DNA of 64,000 nt from Novosphingobium olei (GTDB taxonomy: Bacteria > Pseudomonadota > Alphaproteobacteria > Sphingomonadales > Sphingomonadaceae). Shown here in pieces: positions 1 through 6,656 of the stretch (its first letter is position 1; every line of letters begins with the position of its first letter). The notes under the pieces were generated by a model. It had not been told where the DNA came from. It was given only the letters and a program-made list of their open reading frames with translations, and made no database searches. The position numbers and the translations under genes are program-made. The stretch is taken from contig NZ_JABBGM010000003.1 of assembly GCF_012927405.1 (NCBI RefSeq), positions 1 to 64,000 on the forward strand, given 5' to 3'.

Positions 1-126
1 CCTAACGGCCCCAGCATTCAACCTTGTCAGGCAATTATCTGGAGTGAAATCATGGAAAACCGAAGGAAACCTGCGCCTCCCGCCGCCACGCTCGACATAA
101 ACTGCGACTGCAAAGAAGCCATCTAA
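1..126 (+). CDS. 3' end of an unidentified reading frame (partial)
   Basis: The frame is open from the first base of the window to a TAA at 124-126, giving 41 residues ending in CDCKEAI. An internal ATG lies at 52. I do not recognise the protein; with so little visible it may be chance. Its stop codon is the first triplet of the palindrome at 124-143, and it converges on the truncated helicase gene, whose stop is the last triplet of the same palindrome read on the other strand. It could be the tail of a gene brought in by the rearrangement that cut the helicase. Confidence 0.25.
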   Translation, partial: PNGPSIQPCQAIIWSEIMENRRKPAPPAATLDINCDCKEAI

Positions 127-143
127 TGTTGAGCTCAACATTA
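124..143. repeat. Perfect 20-bp palindrome at the helicase break point
   Basis: TAATGTTGAG followed by CTCAACATTA is a perfect inverted repeat with no spacer. It lies exactly where the helicase reading frame breaks off and supplies a TAA stop on both strands. It could be a recombination site, an operator, or the end of an inserted element; the sequence alone does not decide. Confidence 0.7.
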
Positions 144-2609
144 CACATATTCGCGGGGAGAAAGGTCGATCTCAAGCGCTTCACGCTCGGCATCGGTAAG
201 GTCGGCGAGGCGGCGATCGAGCATGGCTTCCGCAGTCGAGACGAGCTGCACCACCACGGCATTGCCTTCGGCAAGTGTCGTATCGATTGCCGGTAGCAGG
301 CTCGGCAACTTCATCGAGAGCAGCAATTGCGCAAAGAACCGCTGCTTGGTGCCCTCGAAGATCGAGAGCGCCGCCGCCTTGGCCCCGGAGTTCAGGGTAT
401 CTCCGCTGTCGGCATCGACAATCCGGGTCGCCGCCAGTGCATCGCGCAGGTTGGCATGGATGATCGCCCAGGCTTCGGCATAGGCGTCGTAGACCGCGAT
501 CTGGTCGACGGAGAGGCAATGTTCGAGGATCTCGTATTCGACCCCGGCGAACGACAGCGCTCGCGCGGTGTAGAGCCCTAGCGATTTGAGATCGCGGGCG
601 ACCAGTTCCATTGCGGCAATGCCGCCATCGCGAATGTCGGCGACGAAGGCCTCGCGGTTGGCGAAGGCGGTTTCCGGTCCCCAGAGGCCAAGTCGGGTCG
701 CATAGGCGAGATTGTTGACGTCTGACGCCCCGGTTGCCGAGGCATAGAGCACGCGGGCGCGCGGCAGCAGGTTCTGAAGCCGCACTCCGGCAACGCCTTG
801 CTCCGATCCCTTGACCTTACCGCGTGAACCTTCGCCGCCCGCGGCGTTGGCCATGGCGTGGGCTTCGTCGAAGACGATCACCCCGTCGAAGTCGTCACCC
901 GCCCATTCGAGGATCTGCTCGAGCCGGGTCGCATCGCTGCGGCCTGAGCGAAGGGTCGGATAGGTGACGAAGAGGATGCCCTCGCGCATCCCGACCGGGA
1001 CCCCGAGCTTCCATTGCCCGAGCGGCTGGACGTCGATCGGCAGGCCCCCAAGTGCGCTCCAGTCGCGGCGCGCGTCTTCGAGCAGCGCTTCGTTCTTTGA
1101 AATCCAGATATGGCGGCGCTCGCCCCTCACCCAGCGATCGAGGATGACCGAGGCAACCTGCCGGCCCTTGCCTGCCCCGGTCCCGTCGCCAAGGAAGTAG
1201 CCCATCCGGTAGGTCCGGCCCTCGGCGCTCGCCTTCAGCACGCAGCCCTTGTCGTCGGGCTCGAACCTGCCCGAAAGATCGCGGGCATGGGCGTTTGCGG
1301 CATAGATCAGGGTCTCGGTCTGCGCGGCGGAGAGTACGCCTTTGGTGATAAGATCGGAAGGGAGCTGCGGCACCGCTTCGGGCACCGGCGCGGTGATCGA
1401 GCCCATCGCGACCGATTCCACCAGTGGCGTCGGATGTTCGACTGCGCCGGTGATCGCGATGCGGCTCGGTCGGTAAGGCAGATAGTGCCCGACCTGCTCG
1501 GCGATCGGCGCGGGCGCATCGAGCGGTTGGTAAGCCAGCGGCTGGATCGACGGTGCGGCCGCGACGGGCCGAACCACTAGCGGGACCGGTTTGCTCGGCT
1601 GTCCGACGAGCCGCAGCGGGAGCGCCGGTCTTTGGGCGATGATCGGCTCAGCAACCTGCCCCGTGCGATCGGGCAAAAGGCCGACCAGGAAGCAGAGCTC
1701 GGCAAAGTTCACCGGCTTGGCGATGACCGGACTATCGCCGCCATCGACCTTGTCGAGCACCAAGAGCCGGGTGGTGATCGAGGTGCCCTGCTTGACGAAA
1801 CCGAGCTCGATCACGGCGTTGAGCCGCAGCGCCACCGGACCGGTGATCCCGGCAAGGAAGCGCGGCAGGTCGAACCATTCGGGCATCACCGCGACGAGGC
1901 GACCGCCGGGGAGCAGCCGCTTCCAGGCCGAACGCAGGTGCCGCGAACCGGTGCGTCCATCGTGGCCGCGCTCAATCCCGTGCGAATAGGGAGGGTTCAT
2001 CAACACCACGCTCGGCGCGATATTGGGCGAGAGCAGCTCGTCGATCAGCTCGCCATCGTATCCCGTCACCGTGGCTTCGGGGAACAGTGCTCCAAGGCAT
2101 TCACGACGGAGCGGTGAGATCTCGTTGAGCGCGAGGCGCGCGCCTGCCTTAGCCGCCCAAATGCCCAGCATCCCAGTCCCGGCCGAGGGTTCGAGCGCCA
2201 ATTCTCCAGCAGAAATCCCGCAGGCTCGGGCCGCGAGCCAGGCGATGCGGGGCGGCGTTGCGAACTGTTGCCATTCGATCTGCTCGTCGCTGCGAGTGGT
2301 CTGGCTCGGCACCAGCGCTTCCAAGCGAGAAAAGGTCCGATCGGCCAATTCAGGCGACACAGCGGTGACGAGCTCGGACTCGTCAGCCAAGAATAGCACC
2401 TGGGCCAATTCGAGCGCGGCATGGGCATCTCGCACCGACCAGCGGCCTTCGGCATCGCTGCCGCCGAAATGCTCACGCATTGTGGCGTTCAGTACGGCGC
2501 GGGAGATAGCCTGATCGGCACCGATCCGGGCAGCCAACGACCTTGCCGCGGCCAGAACCTGCGGTTCGGCGGGGATGGTAAAGGCGAGAGCGGGAGAAGC
2601 ATGGGACAT
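141..2609 (-). CDS. Strawberry-notch-type methyltransferase/DEAD-box helicase, C-terminally truncated
   Basis: Bifunctional protein of plasmids and integrative elements: an N-terminal class I SAM-dependent DNA methyltransferase followed by a strawberry-notch type superfamily 2 helicase. The methyltransferase shows EPSAGTG at residues 140-146 and the NPPY catalytic motif at 205-208. The helicase shows a Walker A (GTGAGKGRQ, 476-484), a DEAH box at 581-584 and an SAT motif near 635. The start at 2609 has an AGGAGG ribosome site 6 bases upstream. The frame stops after 822 residues at SPREYV, inside the second half of the helicase; family members are usually about 1,400 residues, so the C-terminal helicase and SNO-specific parts are missing. 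The cut coincides with a 20-bp palindrome. It probably shares a transcript with the TOPRIM gene upstream. The helicase is likely inactive; the methyltransferase could still work. Confidence 0.85.
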   Translation of the reverse strand: MSHASPALAFTIPAEPQVLAAARSLAARIGADQAISRAVLNATMREHFGGSDAEGRWSVRDAHAALELAQVLFLADESELVTAVSPELADRTFSRLEALVPSQTTRSDEQIEWQQFATPPRIAWLAARACGISAGELALEPSAGTGMLGIWAAKAGARLALNEISPLRRECLGALFPEATVTGYDGELIDELLSPNIAPSVVLMNPPYSHGIERGHDGRTGSRHLRSAWKRLLPGGRLVAVMPEWFDLPRFLAGITGPVALRLNAVIELGFVKQGTSITTRLLVLDKVDGGDSPVIAKPVNFAELCFLVGLLPDRTGQVAEPIIAQRPALPLRLVGQPSKPVPLVVRPVAAAPSIQPLAYQPLDAPAPIAEQVGHYLPYRPSRIAITGAVEHPTPLVESVAMGSITAPVPEAVPQLPSDLITKGVLSAAQTETLIYAANAHARDLSGRFEPDDKGCVLKASAEGRTYRMGYFLGDGTGAGKGRQVASVILDRWVRGERRHIWISKNEALLEDARRDWSALGGLPIDVQPLGQWKLGVPVGMREGILFVTYPTLRSGRSDATRLEQILEWAGDDFDGVIVFDEAHAMANAAGGEGSRGKVKGSEQGVAGVRLQNLLPRARVLYASATGASDVNNLAYATRLGLWGPETAFANREAFVADIRDGGIAAMELVARDLKSLGLYTARALSFAGVEYEILEHCLSVDQIAVYDAYAEAWAIIHANLRDALAATRIVDADSGDTLNSGAKAAALSIFEGTKQRFFAQLLLSMKLPSLLPAIDTTLAEGNAVVVQLVSTAEAMLDRRLADLTDAEREALEIDLSPREYV

Positions 2610-2685
2610 TGGAAACCTCCTGACGAGGCCCAAGTCCGTCTGGGGGCCTCAAAAGGCCCCAAGCCCACTCTCCTCTCTGCTTGGC

Positions 2686-3582
2686 TCAAGCCGCCGCGCG
2701 AATCCGGCGCATCAGCACGTCGTTCCAGTCGTCGCCCGGTCGCTCGGGCCGCCGGGTGACGATCCGGCGCCCCTTGCAGGCATAGGCTTGACGCGCGCGC
2801 TCCTCGGCGAGGAGTCCACCGGCGTCGTTGTCAACGAAGAGATGCAGCTCGCGCACCGATTCCGGGATCGTGACCAGGCCGAACCGCTCGTTGCCCAGCG
2901 TCGCCCAGCAGGAAATGTCGAACATCTTCATCGCCGAAAGCGCGGACTCGTTGCCCTCGGCGAGTCCGAGCCTGCCATCGCGCGGATATGCCAGACGTAC
3001 GGCTCCCGAGCCCGGACTGCCGAGCGAGCGCTTGGGCTGCTCAAATGAGGCGAGGCGGTCACTGTCGGGATCGAGGAACGTCCGGTTCAGCGCCAGGATA
3101 CCGGCGTCGTTGCGTACCGCTGCCACCAAGGCCGGTAGGAACCGCACCGCGCCCTTCGGCCCCAGCGGCATGTGCGGATGAAAGCGCAGGTCGGAAGATG
3201 AGATCGTAATGCCTCGCGCGGCAAGGTAGCGCTCGGCCGGGCTGCCTGCGAGTAGCGAGGCCTCGCGCCACAGTCTCAGTGCGTTGCGGTCAGCGATTTC
3301 TTGACGCGGCGCGGATGCGACCGGGCCGCCCGTCCCGTCGAACAGGTCCGAGATTCGCACCCCAAGCTTGGCCATGCCCTGCATGACTGCCTCGTTGGTG
3401 CAGCCGGCGAAGCAATGGACCAGGATCGCGCGCTTGCCGAGCGTGATGCTGAGCGAGGGGGTGCGGTCAGCGTGGGCCGGGCAGCAACACATACCGCGCG
3501 AGCGCGACCAGGTCCCGCTCAGCGCCTCGACGATCTTACGAGCGCGGGCTTCGAGCGTTTCGCGACCTTGAATCTGGGACAT
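2686..3582 (-). CDS. TOPRIM domain protein with CHC2-type zinc finger (element primase-like)
   Basis: 298-residue protein with a DnaG-like N-terminal zinc finger (CPAH at 34-37, then HCFAGC with cysteines 57 and 61) and a C-terminal TOPRIM domain (acidic LFVDNDAGG). These are the domains of element-borne primases such as those of P4-like and plasmid replication modules. It is much shorter than chromosomal DnaG, present elsewhere in this window, and lacks the helicase-binding end. It lies 76 bp upstream of the methyltransferase/helicase gene on the same strand, a pairing common on sphingomonad plasmids. It is divergent from the lytic transglycosylase gene; the 127-bp gap between them holds an SOS box that could act on both. 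Catalysis of primer synthesis is inferred, not shown. Confidence 0.85.
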   Translation of the reverse strand: MSQIQGRETLEARARKIVEALSGTWSRSRGMCCCPAHADRTPSLSITLGKRAILVHCFAGCTNEAVMQGMAKLGVRISDLFDGTGGPVASAPRQEIADRNALRLWREASLLAGSPAERYLAARGITISSSDLRFHPHMPLGPKGAVRFLPALVAAVRNDAGILALNRTFLDPDSDRLASFEQPKRSLGSPGSGAVRLAYPRDGRLGLAEGNESALSAMKMFDISCWATLGNERFGLVTIPESVRELHLFVDNDAGGLLAEERARQAYACKGRRIVTRRPERPGDDWNDVLMRRIRAAA

Positions 3583-3662
3583 GGGGCATCTCCATCATGA
3601 CATGCCTCCACCCGCGCAGCCTCCGCTCTGCGCTGCTGCCAATGCGTTTTCCTACATGAGGT

Positions 3663-3677
3663 GTTCTATATATGTTC
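3663..3677. promoter_or_regulatory. LexA-binding SOS box (GTTC-N7-GTTC)
   Basis: GTTC at 3663-3666 and GTTC at 3674-3677 are separated by TATATAT. GTTCN7GTTC is the established alphaproteobacterial LexA operator. It ends 32 bases before the ATG of the lytic transglycosylase gene, where a promoter would lie, and is also upstream of the divergent TOPRIM gene. An exact match at a promoter position in an AT-rich gap makes chance unlikely, but binding is inferred. Confidence 0.75.
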
Positions 3678-3709
3678 TACCTCGATTCGGCTATAGAAGG
3701 AATCGAGAT

Positions 3710-4369
3710 ATGAGACTGAGATGGGCAACGATCACAGCGGCGCTGGCGGGATTGGCGTTCGTCGTCCCGGCTCAGGCGCAGGAGGAAATGGCTGCTGAGG
3801 CTGCTGCTGCACCTGAGATGCGGCCCGACGGTTTCCGCGTTGCCGAGGGGTCGAACGGTTTCCAGCTGGTGGAGCATGGGATTTGGCGCCAGCCCCTAGC
3901 CGCTTCGTCAGGGGCTCCGGTTCTCGACGCAGGCCGGACCTACCTTCCCAATCGTTATGCAAAGCCCGAAGCTAGCGGGCCCTCAGGCTTTCGACGGGCA
4001 AGCTACCTTCCCCATGTTTATGCTGCCGAGGCTCAATATTCGCTGCCGAGTGGTCTTCTCGACGCCCTGGTATGGACGGAATCGCGGTATAATCCTCTGG
4101 CGATCAGCAAGGCTGGCGCCGCTGGTCTGGGTCAGCTGATGCCGGGGACCGCCCGCGACCTTGGCGTTTCCAATCGCTTCGATCCAATGGCCAACATCTT
4201 CGGTGCGGCGCGGTATCTCCGCCAGATGCTCGACAAGTTCGGGGTAGTGCATCTGGCCCTCGCTGCCTACAATGCAGGCCCTGGCGCCGTCGAGCGAGCC
4301 GGCGGTATCCCACGCAATGGCGAGACACCGGCCTATGTGCGCGACGTGCTGCGTCATTGGCGCTTTTGA
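3710..4369 (+). CDS. Lytic transglycosylase (VirB1/Slt-like), exported
   Basis: Cleaves peptidoglycan glycan strands; on mobile elements such enzymes open the wall for conjugation machinery. The start at 3710 has AGAAGG 9 bases upstream and yields a clean signal peptide (hydrophobic core, cleavage near AQA-QE at residue 24). The Slt domain occupies about residues 103-219: catalytic Glu124 in WTESRYNP, the [10 protein letters not shown] motif at 139-148, and AYNAGPGAV at 186-194. Residues 30-100 are low complexity and probably a linker. The gene sits behind an SOS box and is followed 13 bp later by a DUF5818 gene. No other transfer genes are visible, so a conjugation role is inferred from context. 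Confidence 0.9.
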   Translation: MRLRWATITAALAGLAFVVPAQAQEEMAAEAAAAPEMRPDGFRVAEGSNGFQLVEHGIWRQPLAASSGAPVLDAGRTYLPNRYAKPEASGPSGFRRASYLPHVYAAEAQYSLPSGLLDALVWTESRYNPLAISKAGAAGLGQLMPGTARDLGVSNRFDPMANIFGAARYLRQMLDKFGVVHLALAAYNAGPGAVERAGGIPRNGETPAYVRDVLRHWRF

Positions 4370-4382
4370 GCAGGGGGTAGTT

Positions 4383-4592
4383 GTGAGTTCCGGTCGAATA
4401 CGCGTGTCGGGAATGCTGAGCCGCGGACGACGCGGAATGATCCTGACCACGAAATCGGACGAGGTTTGGATCGTCGAAAGCGAGGAAGTTGCCGATGATC
4501 TCATCGGTTCGAACGTGACTGTTGAAGGCGTCGTTGCAGGCATGGATCGTCTACGCGCCGACTGGATTGGCGCGGACAGTCATCCTTCCTGA
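4383..4592 (+). CDS. DUF5818-like small protein
   Basis: 69-residue protein. The GTG start at 4383 is chosen because AGGGGG (4372-4377) sits 5 bases upstream; longer frames would overlap the transglycosylase gene. The pattern (small domain, strand-rich, ending in MDRLRADWIG) matches the DUF5818 family known from sphingomonads, whose function is unknown. It follows the transglycosylase in a probable operon under the same SOS box and overlaps the 3' end of the convergent integrase by 13 bases. Confidence 0.65.
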   Translation: MSSGRIRVSGMLSRGRRGMILTTKSDEVWIVESEEVADDLIGSNVTVEGVVAGMDRLRADWIGADSHPS

Positions 4593-5851
4593 TTCTGGGG
4601 CGGATATTTCGCGACGATTTGGAGAAGCTCCCTGCCCCACAGTGCGAGAGCTTCGCGCTTCTCATTGGTGTACTGATGCCGATGATAAACCCCGGCGACA
4701 CCGGCCATTGCCGAGCCCGACTGATGATTGAGAACAGCTTCAGAAACGACCAGCGGTATTCCAAGCCTCTGCAGCCCAGTTGCCACTGTCCGGCGAATGT
4801 CATGCATGGTGAAATGACCGGCATCATAGCCAAGCTTCTCATCCACGCTTGCCCTAATCCGCTTCCAGGCCTTTGACAGCCCACTGACACTATTTGTGTT
4901 GGTGACCTTGGATGCCAATAGAATTTGCGACTGCTTGTGGGCGTCGTTAGGAGCAATCCCCGCGGCCGCGAAGATGTCGGTGACGACTGTGAGTGCCTGA
5001 GCGGACAGCGGCACGACATTCGCCTTGCCGTTTTTCGCTCTGTCTCCAGGGACGGTCCAAACCTTCGCCTTGAAATCGAACTCGTCGCAAGTGGCGTCGA
5101 GCACCTCTCCCCGGCGCTGGGCTGTGAGAACAAGCATTTGCACGAGATGACCGAACGGATAGCCATCCTCGACAGCGGCTTGCCACAATGCGGCGAGCTC
5201 TCGATCGCTGAGTACGCGGTCGCGAGGCTCACTTCGCTTCGGACGCCATGCATCCCGGCAAGGATTGGCTGGCAAATGCTCGAGTCTGGTGAGTGCCCAA
5301 GTGTAGAAAGTTGAAAGATGGCGATACACGATGCGCGCCATCGTCAGGGTTTCCTTGCCCCGCTCGAAGGCGATCTTCTCGACAAAGCGGCTCACGTCGC
5401 TTCGAGTGATGGAATCCGCGAGACGGTCACCCAGCTCGGGTTCGATGTACTTCCGGAAAACCCGGTCGAACTCCTTCGCGCTCCGTTTTTTACCCTCGAT
5501 CTGCTGAGACAGATAAATCTCGTAGAGCTCAGCGACCGTCCCGACGCCCTTCGATCCCTTCCTCTTCGCGCCTGGCTTTCTGGCGATGTTCTTGCCCTGC
5601 TCAACATCGACCAGAAGGTCTCGCGCCTTCCGCCGAGCATTGGCAAGAGTGAAGCTCGGGCCATGTCGGCCGATCGTGACATTCAACCATTTGCCTTGAA
5701 CGCGCTTGCGCAAGATGTACGTCTTGATGCCGCTTGCACCCATCCGAAGCCGGAGCCCGGTCACGATGCCATCAGCAAGCTCAATTTGCCCGCTGGCAGG
5801 AGCCTTCAAGCCTGCGATCCGAGCATCCGTCAAACCAACTTTGTTCGCCAT
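4580..5851 (-). CDS. Tyrosine recombinase integrase, P4 type
   Basis: 423-residue integrase that catalyses site-specific insertion and excision of the element. An N-terminal DUF4102 arm-binding domain (about 1-95) is followed by a SAM-like core-binding domain (about 105-200) and the catalytic domain (about 215-400). Catalytic residues visible: Arg246 in TAQRRGE, a lysine in the RAKNGK strand (271-276), HDIRR (350-354), His376 in LNH, and the tyrosine in YHRHQY (389-394). All are present, so it should be active. It lies 112 bp from the tRNA-Lys remnant, the usual place for an integrase next to its att site. Confidence 0.95.
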   Translation of the reverse strand: MANKVGLTDARIAGLKAPASGQIELADGIVTGLRLRMGASGIKTYILRKRVQGKWLNVTIGRHGPSFTLANARRKARDLLVDVEQGKNIARKPGAKRKGSKGVGTVAELYEIYLSQQIEGKKRSAKEFDRVFRKYIEPELGDRLADSITRSDVSRFVEKIAFERGKETLTMARIVYRHLSTFYTWALTRLEHLPANPCRDAWRPKRSEPRDRVLSDRELAALWQAAVEDGYPFGHLVQMLVLTAQRRGEVLDATCDEFDFKAKVWTVPGDRAKNGKANVVPLSAQALTVVTDIFAAAGIAPNDAHKQSQILLASKVTNTNSVSGLSKAWKRIRASVDEKLGYDAGHFTMHDIRRTVATGLQRLGIPLVVSEAVLNHQSGSAMAGVAGVYHRHQYTNEKREALALWGRELLQIVAKYPPQNQEG

Positions 5852-5962
5852 ATGTACCCGCTACCTTAGGTAGCTTTTGGTACTGGATACTGGCGAACAT
5901 TTCAAGAACAATACGGACTATGAATCGCAGATTTCCGCCATTTTTGGACCCATGCGGATGCG

Positions 5963-6003
5963 CTAGGACCCTCTGATTGCAGCTCTTAATCAGCGGGTCC
6001 TAG
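5963..6003. other. Attachment-site core with imperfect inverted repeats
   Basis: A 16-bp left arm (5963-5978) and a 16-bp right arm (5988-6003) are reverse complements with a single mismatch, around a 9-bp centre GCAGCTCTT. The right arm and part of the centre belong to tRNA-Lys; the left arm does not match a tRNA and so is element DNA. Core-type sites of tyrosine integrases have this form, with strand exchange in the spacer. The integrase gene lies 112 bp to the left. This is the element-chromosome junction (attR or attL by convention). Confidence 0.7.
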
Positions 6004-6027
6004 GTTCGAGCCCTAGTGCGTCCACCA
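5983..6027 (+). tRNA. 3' half of tRNA-Lys(CTT), displaced by integration
   Basis: From 5983 on the sequence is a good tRNA 3' half: anticodon loop CTCTTAA (anticodon CTT), stem TCAGC, variable loop GGGTC, T arm CTAGG-TTCGAGC-CCTAG (6000-6016), acceptor strand TGCGTCC (6017-6023), discriminator A and encoded CCA (6025-6027). The bases upstream cannot form the matching anticodon stem, D arm or 5' acceptor strand (GGACGCA expected). It is therefore a remnant, not a functional gene; the intact copy should lie at the other end of the element, left of the window. Confidence 0.75.
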
Positions 6028-6125
6028 CCCTTCCCCAGCCCTGACGAAAAGATGCGGTTCGCGCGGTCGCATCGAGGTCTATCGCCGTGGCCCGGCACAG
6101 CGCCGCAGCGAGAGGAGCCAAGGCT

Positions 6126-6467
6126 ATGGAACGTATCACCCTGTGGGGCTGGATCGACTTCGAGGGGAAGGACGCTGGCGCGATCGTGCGAGGCGCCACG
6201 CACCTGATCGCGCCGACCTATACCGAACAGGGCTGCGTCCACTACGTCTGGACGGCAGACCCGGTGCAGACCCATCGCGTGTGGGTGTTCGAGGAATGGG
6301 AGCGCGTCGAAGATCTTCAGGCGCATCTCGACGGATCGCTGTACCGGGACATGGCCGGATACCTCGCCGATGCCGGCATGACCGGGGCCGAGGTCAACAA
6401 ATACCGCGTCGACCTCAAGCAGCCGGTGTATGACGGATCGGGCCTGCCCCAAGCCGCTTTTACCTGA
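6126..6467 (+). CDS. ABM-family (putative quinol) monooxygenase
   Basis: 113-residue protein with the dimeric ferredoxin-like fold pattern of antibiotic biosynthesis monooxygenases: a first strand (RITLWGWIDF), CVHYVW on the central strand, VFEEWE before the second helix, and a final strand NKYRV. Such proteins oxidise quinols or flavin-like substrates without cofactor, but substrates vary widely and cannot be read from sequence. The start at 6126 is favoured by GAGAGGAG about 10 bases upstream. It is the first chromosomal gene after the tRNA-Lys remnant. Confidence 0.75.
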   Translation: MERITLWGWIDFEGKDAGAIVRGATHLIAPTYTEQGCVHYVWTADPVQTHRVWVFEEWERVEDLQAHLDGSLYRDMAGYLADAGMTGAEVNKYRVDLKQPVYDGSGLPQAAFT

Positions 6468-6580
6468 GAACGACGCGCCGATGCCCTGAAGGCCCGGGGA
6501 GGCGGCGGCACCGCCCTTGCGATATATGAAGCCGCCATCCCGCAGGCACTCTGCCTTGTTGCTCCAGCATGCAAATAAAA

Positions 6581-6604
6581 GCGCCGGAGGTTGCCCCCCG
6601 GCGC
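6581..6604 (-). terminator. Rho-independent terminator of the TonB receptor gene
   Basis: GCGCCGG (6581-6587) and CCGGCGC (6598-6604) form a stem. Read on the minus strand it is followed by TTTTATTTGC. It lies 53 bp past the stop codon of the TonB receptor gene. Confidence 0.8.
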
Positions 6605-6656
6605 CAGTTCATCCGGTCCCGTGGCTGGACCGGCCCCTGTTATCCCTGTGTCACGC

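Noticed and set aside
124..143. Integron attC site
   Set aside because: GTTRRRY and RYYYAAC match only because the palindrome contains both by symmetry; the spacing and central structure of attC are absent.
5990..6199. A short minus-strand frame ending in GLEPRTR
   Set aside because: This is the familiar spurious translation of a tRNA T arm; the DNA is the tRNA-Lys remnant.
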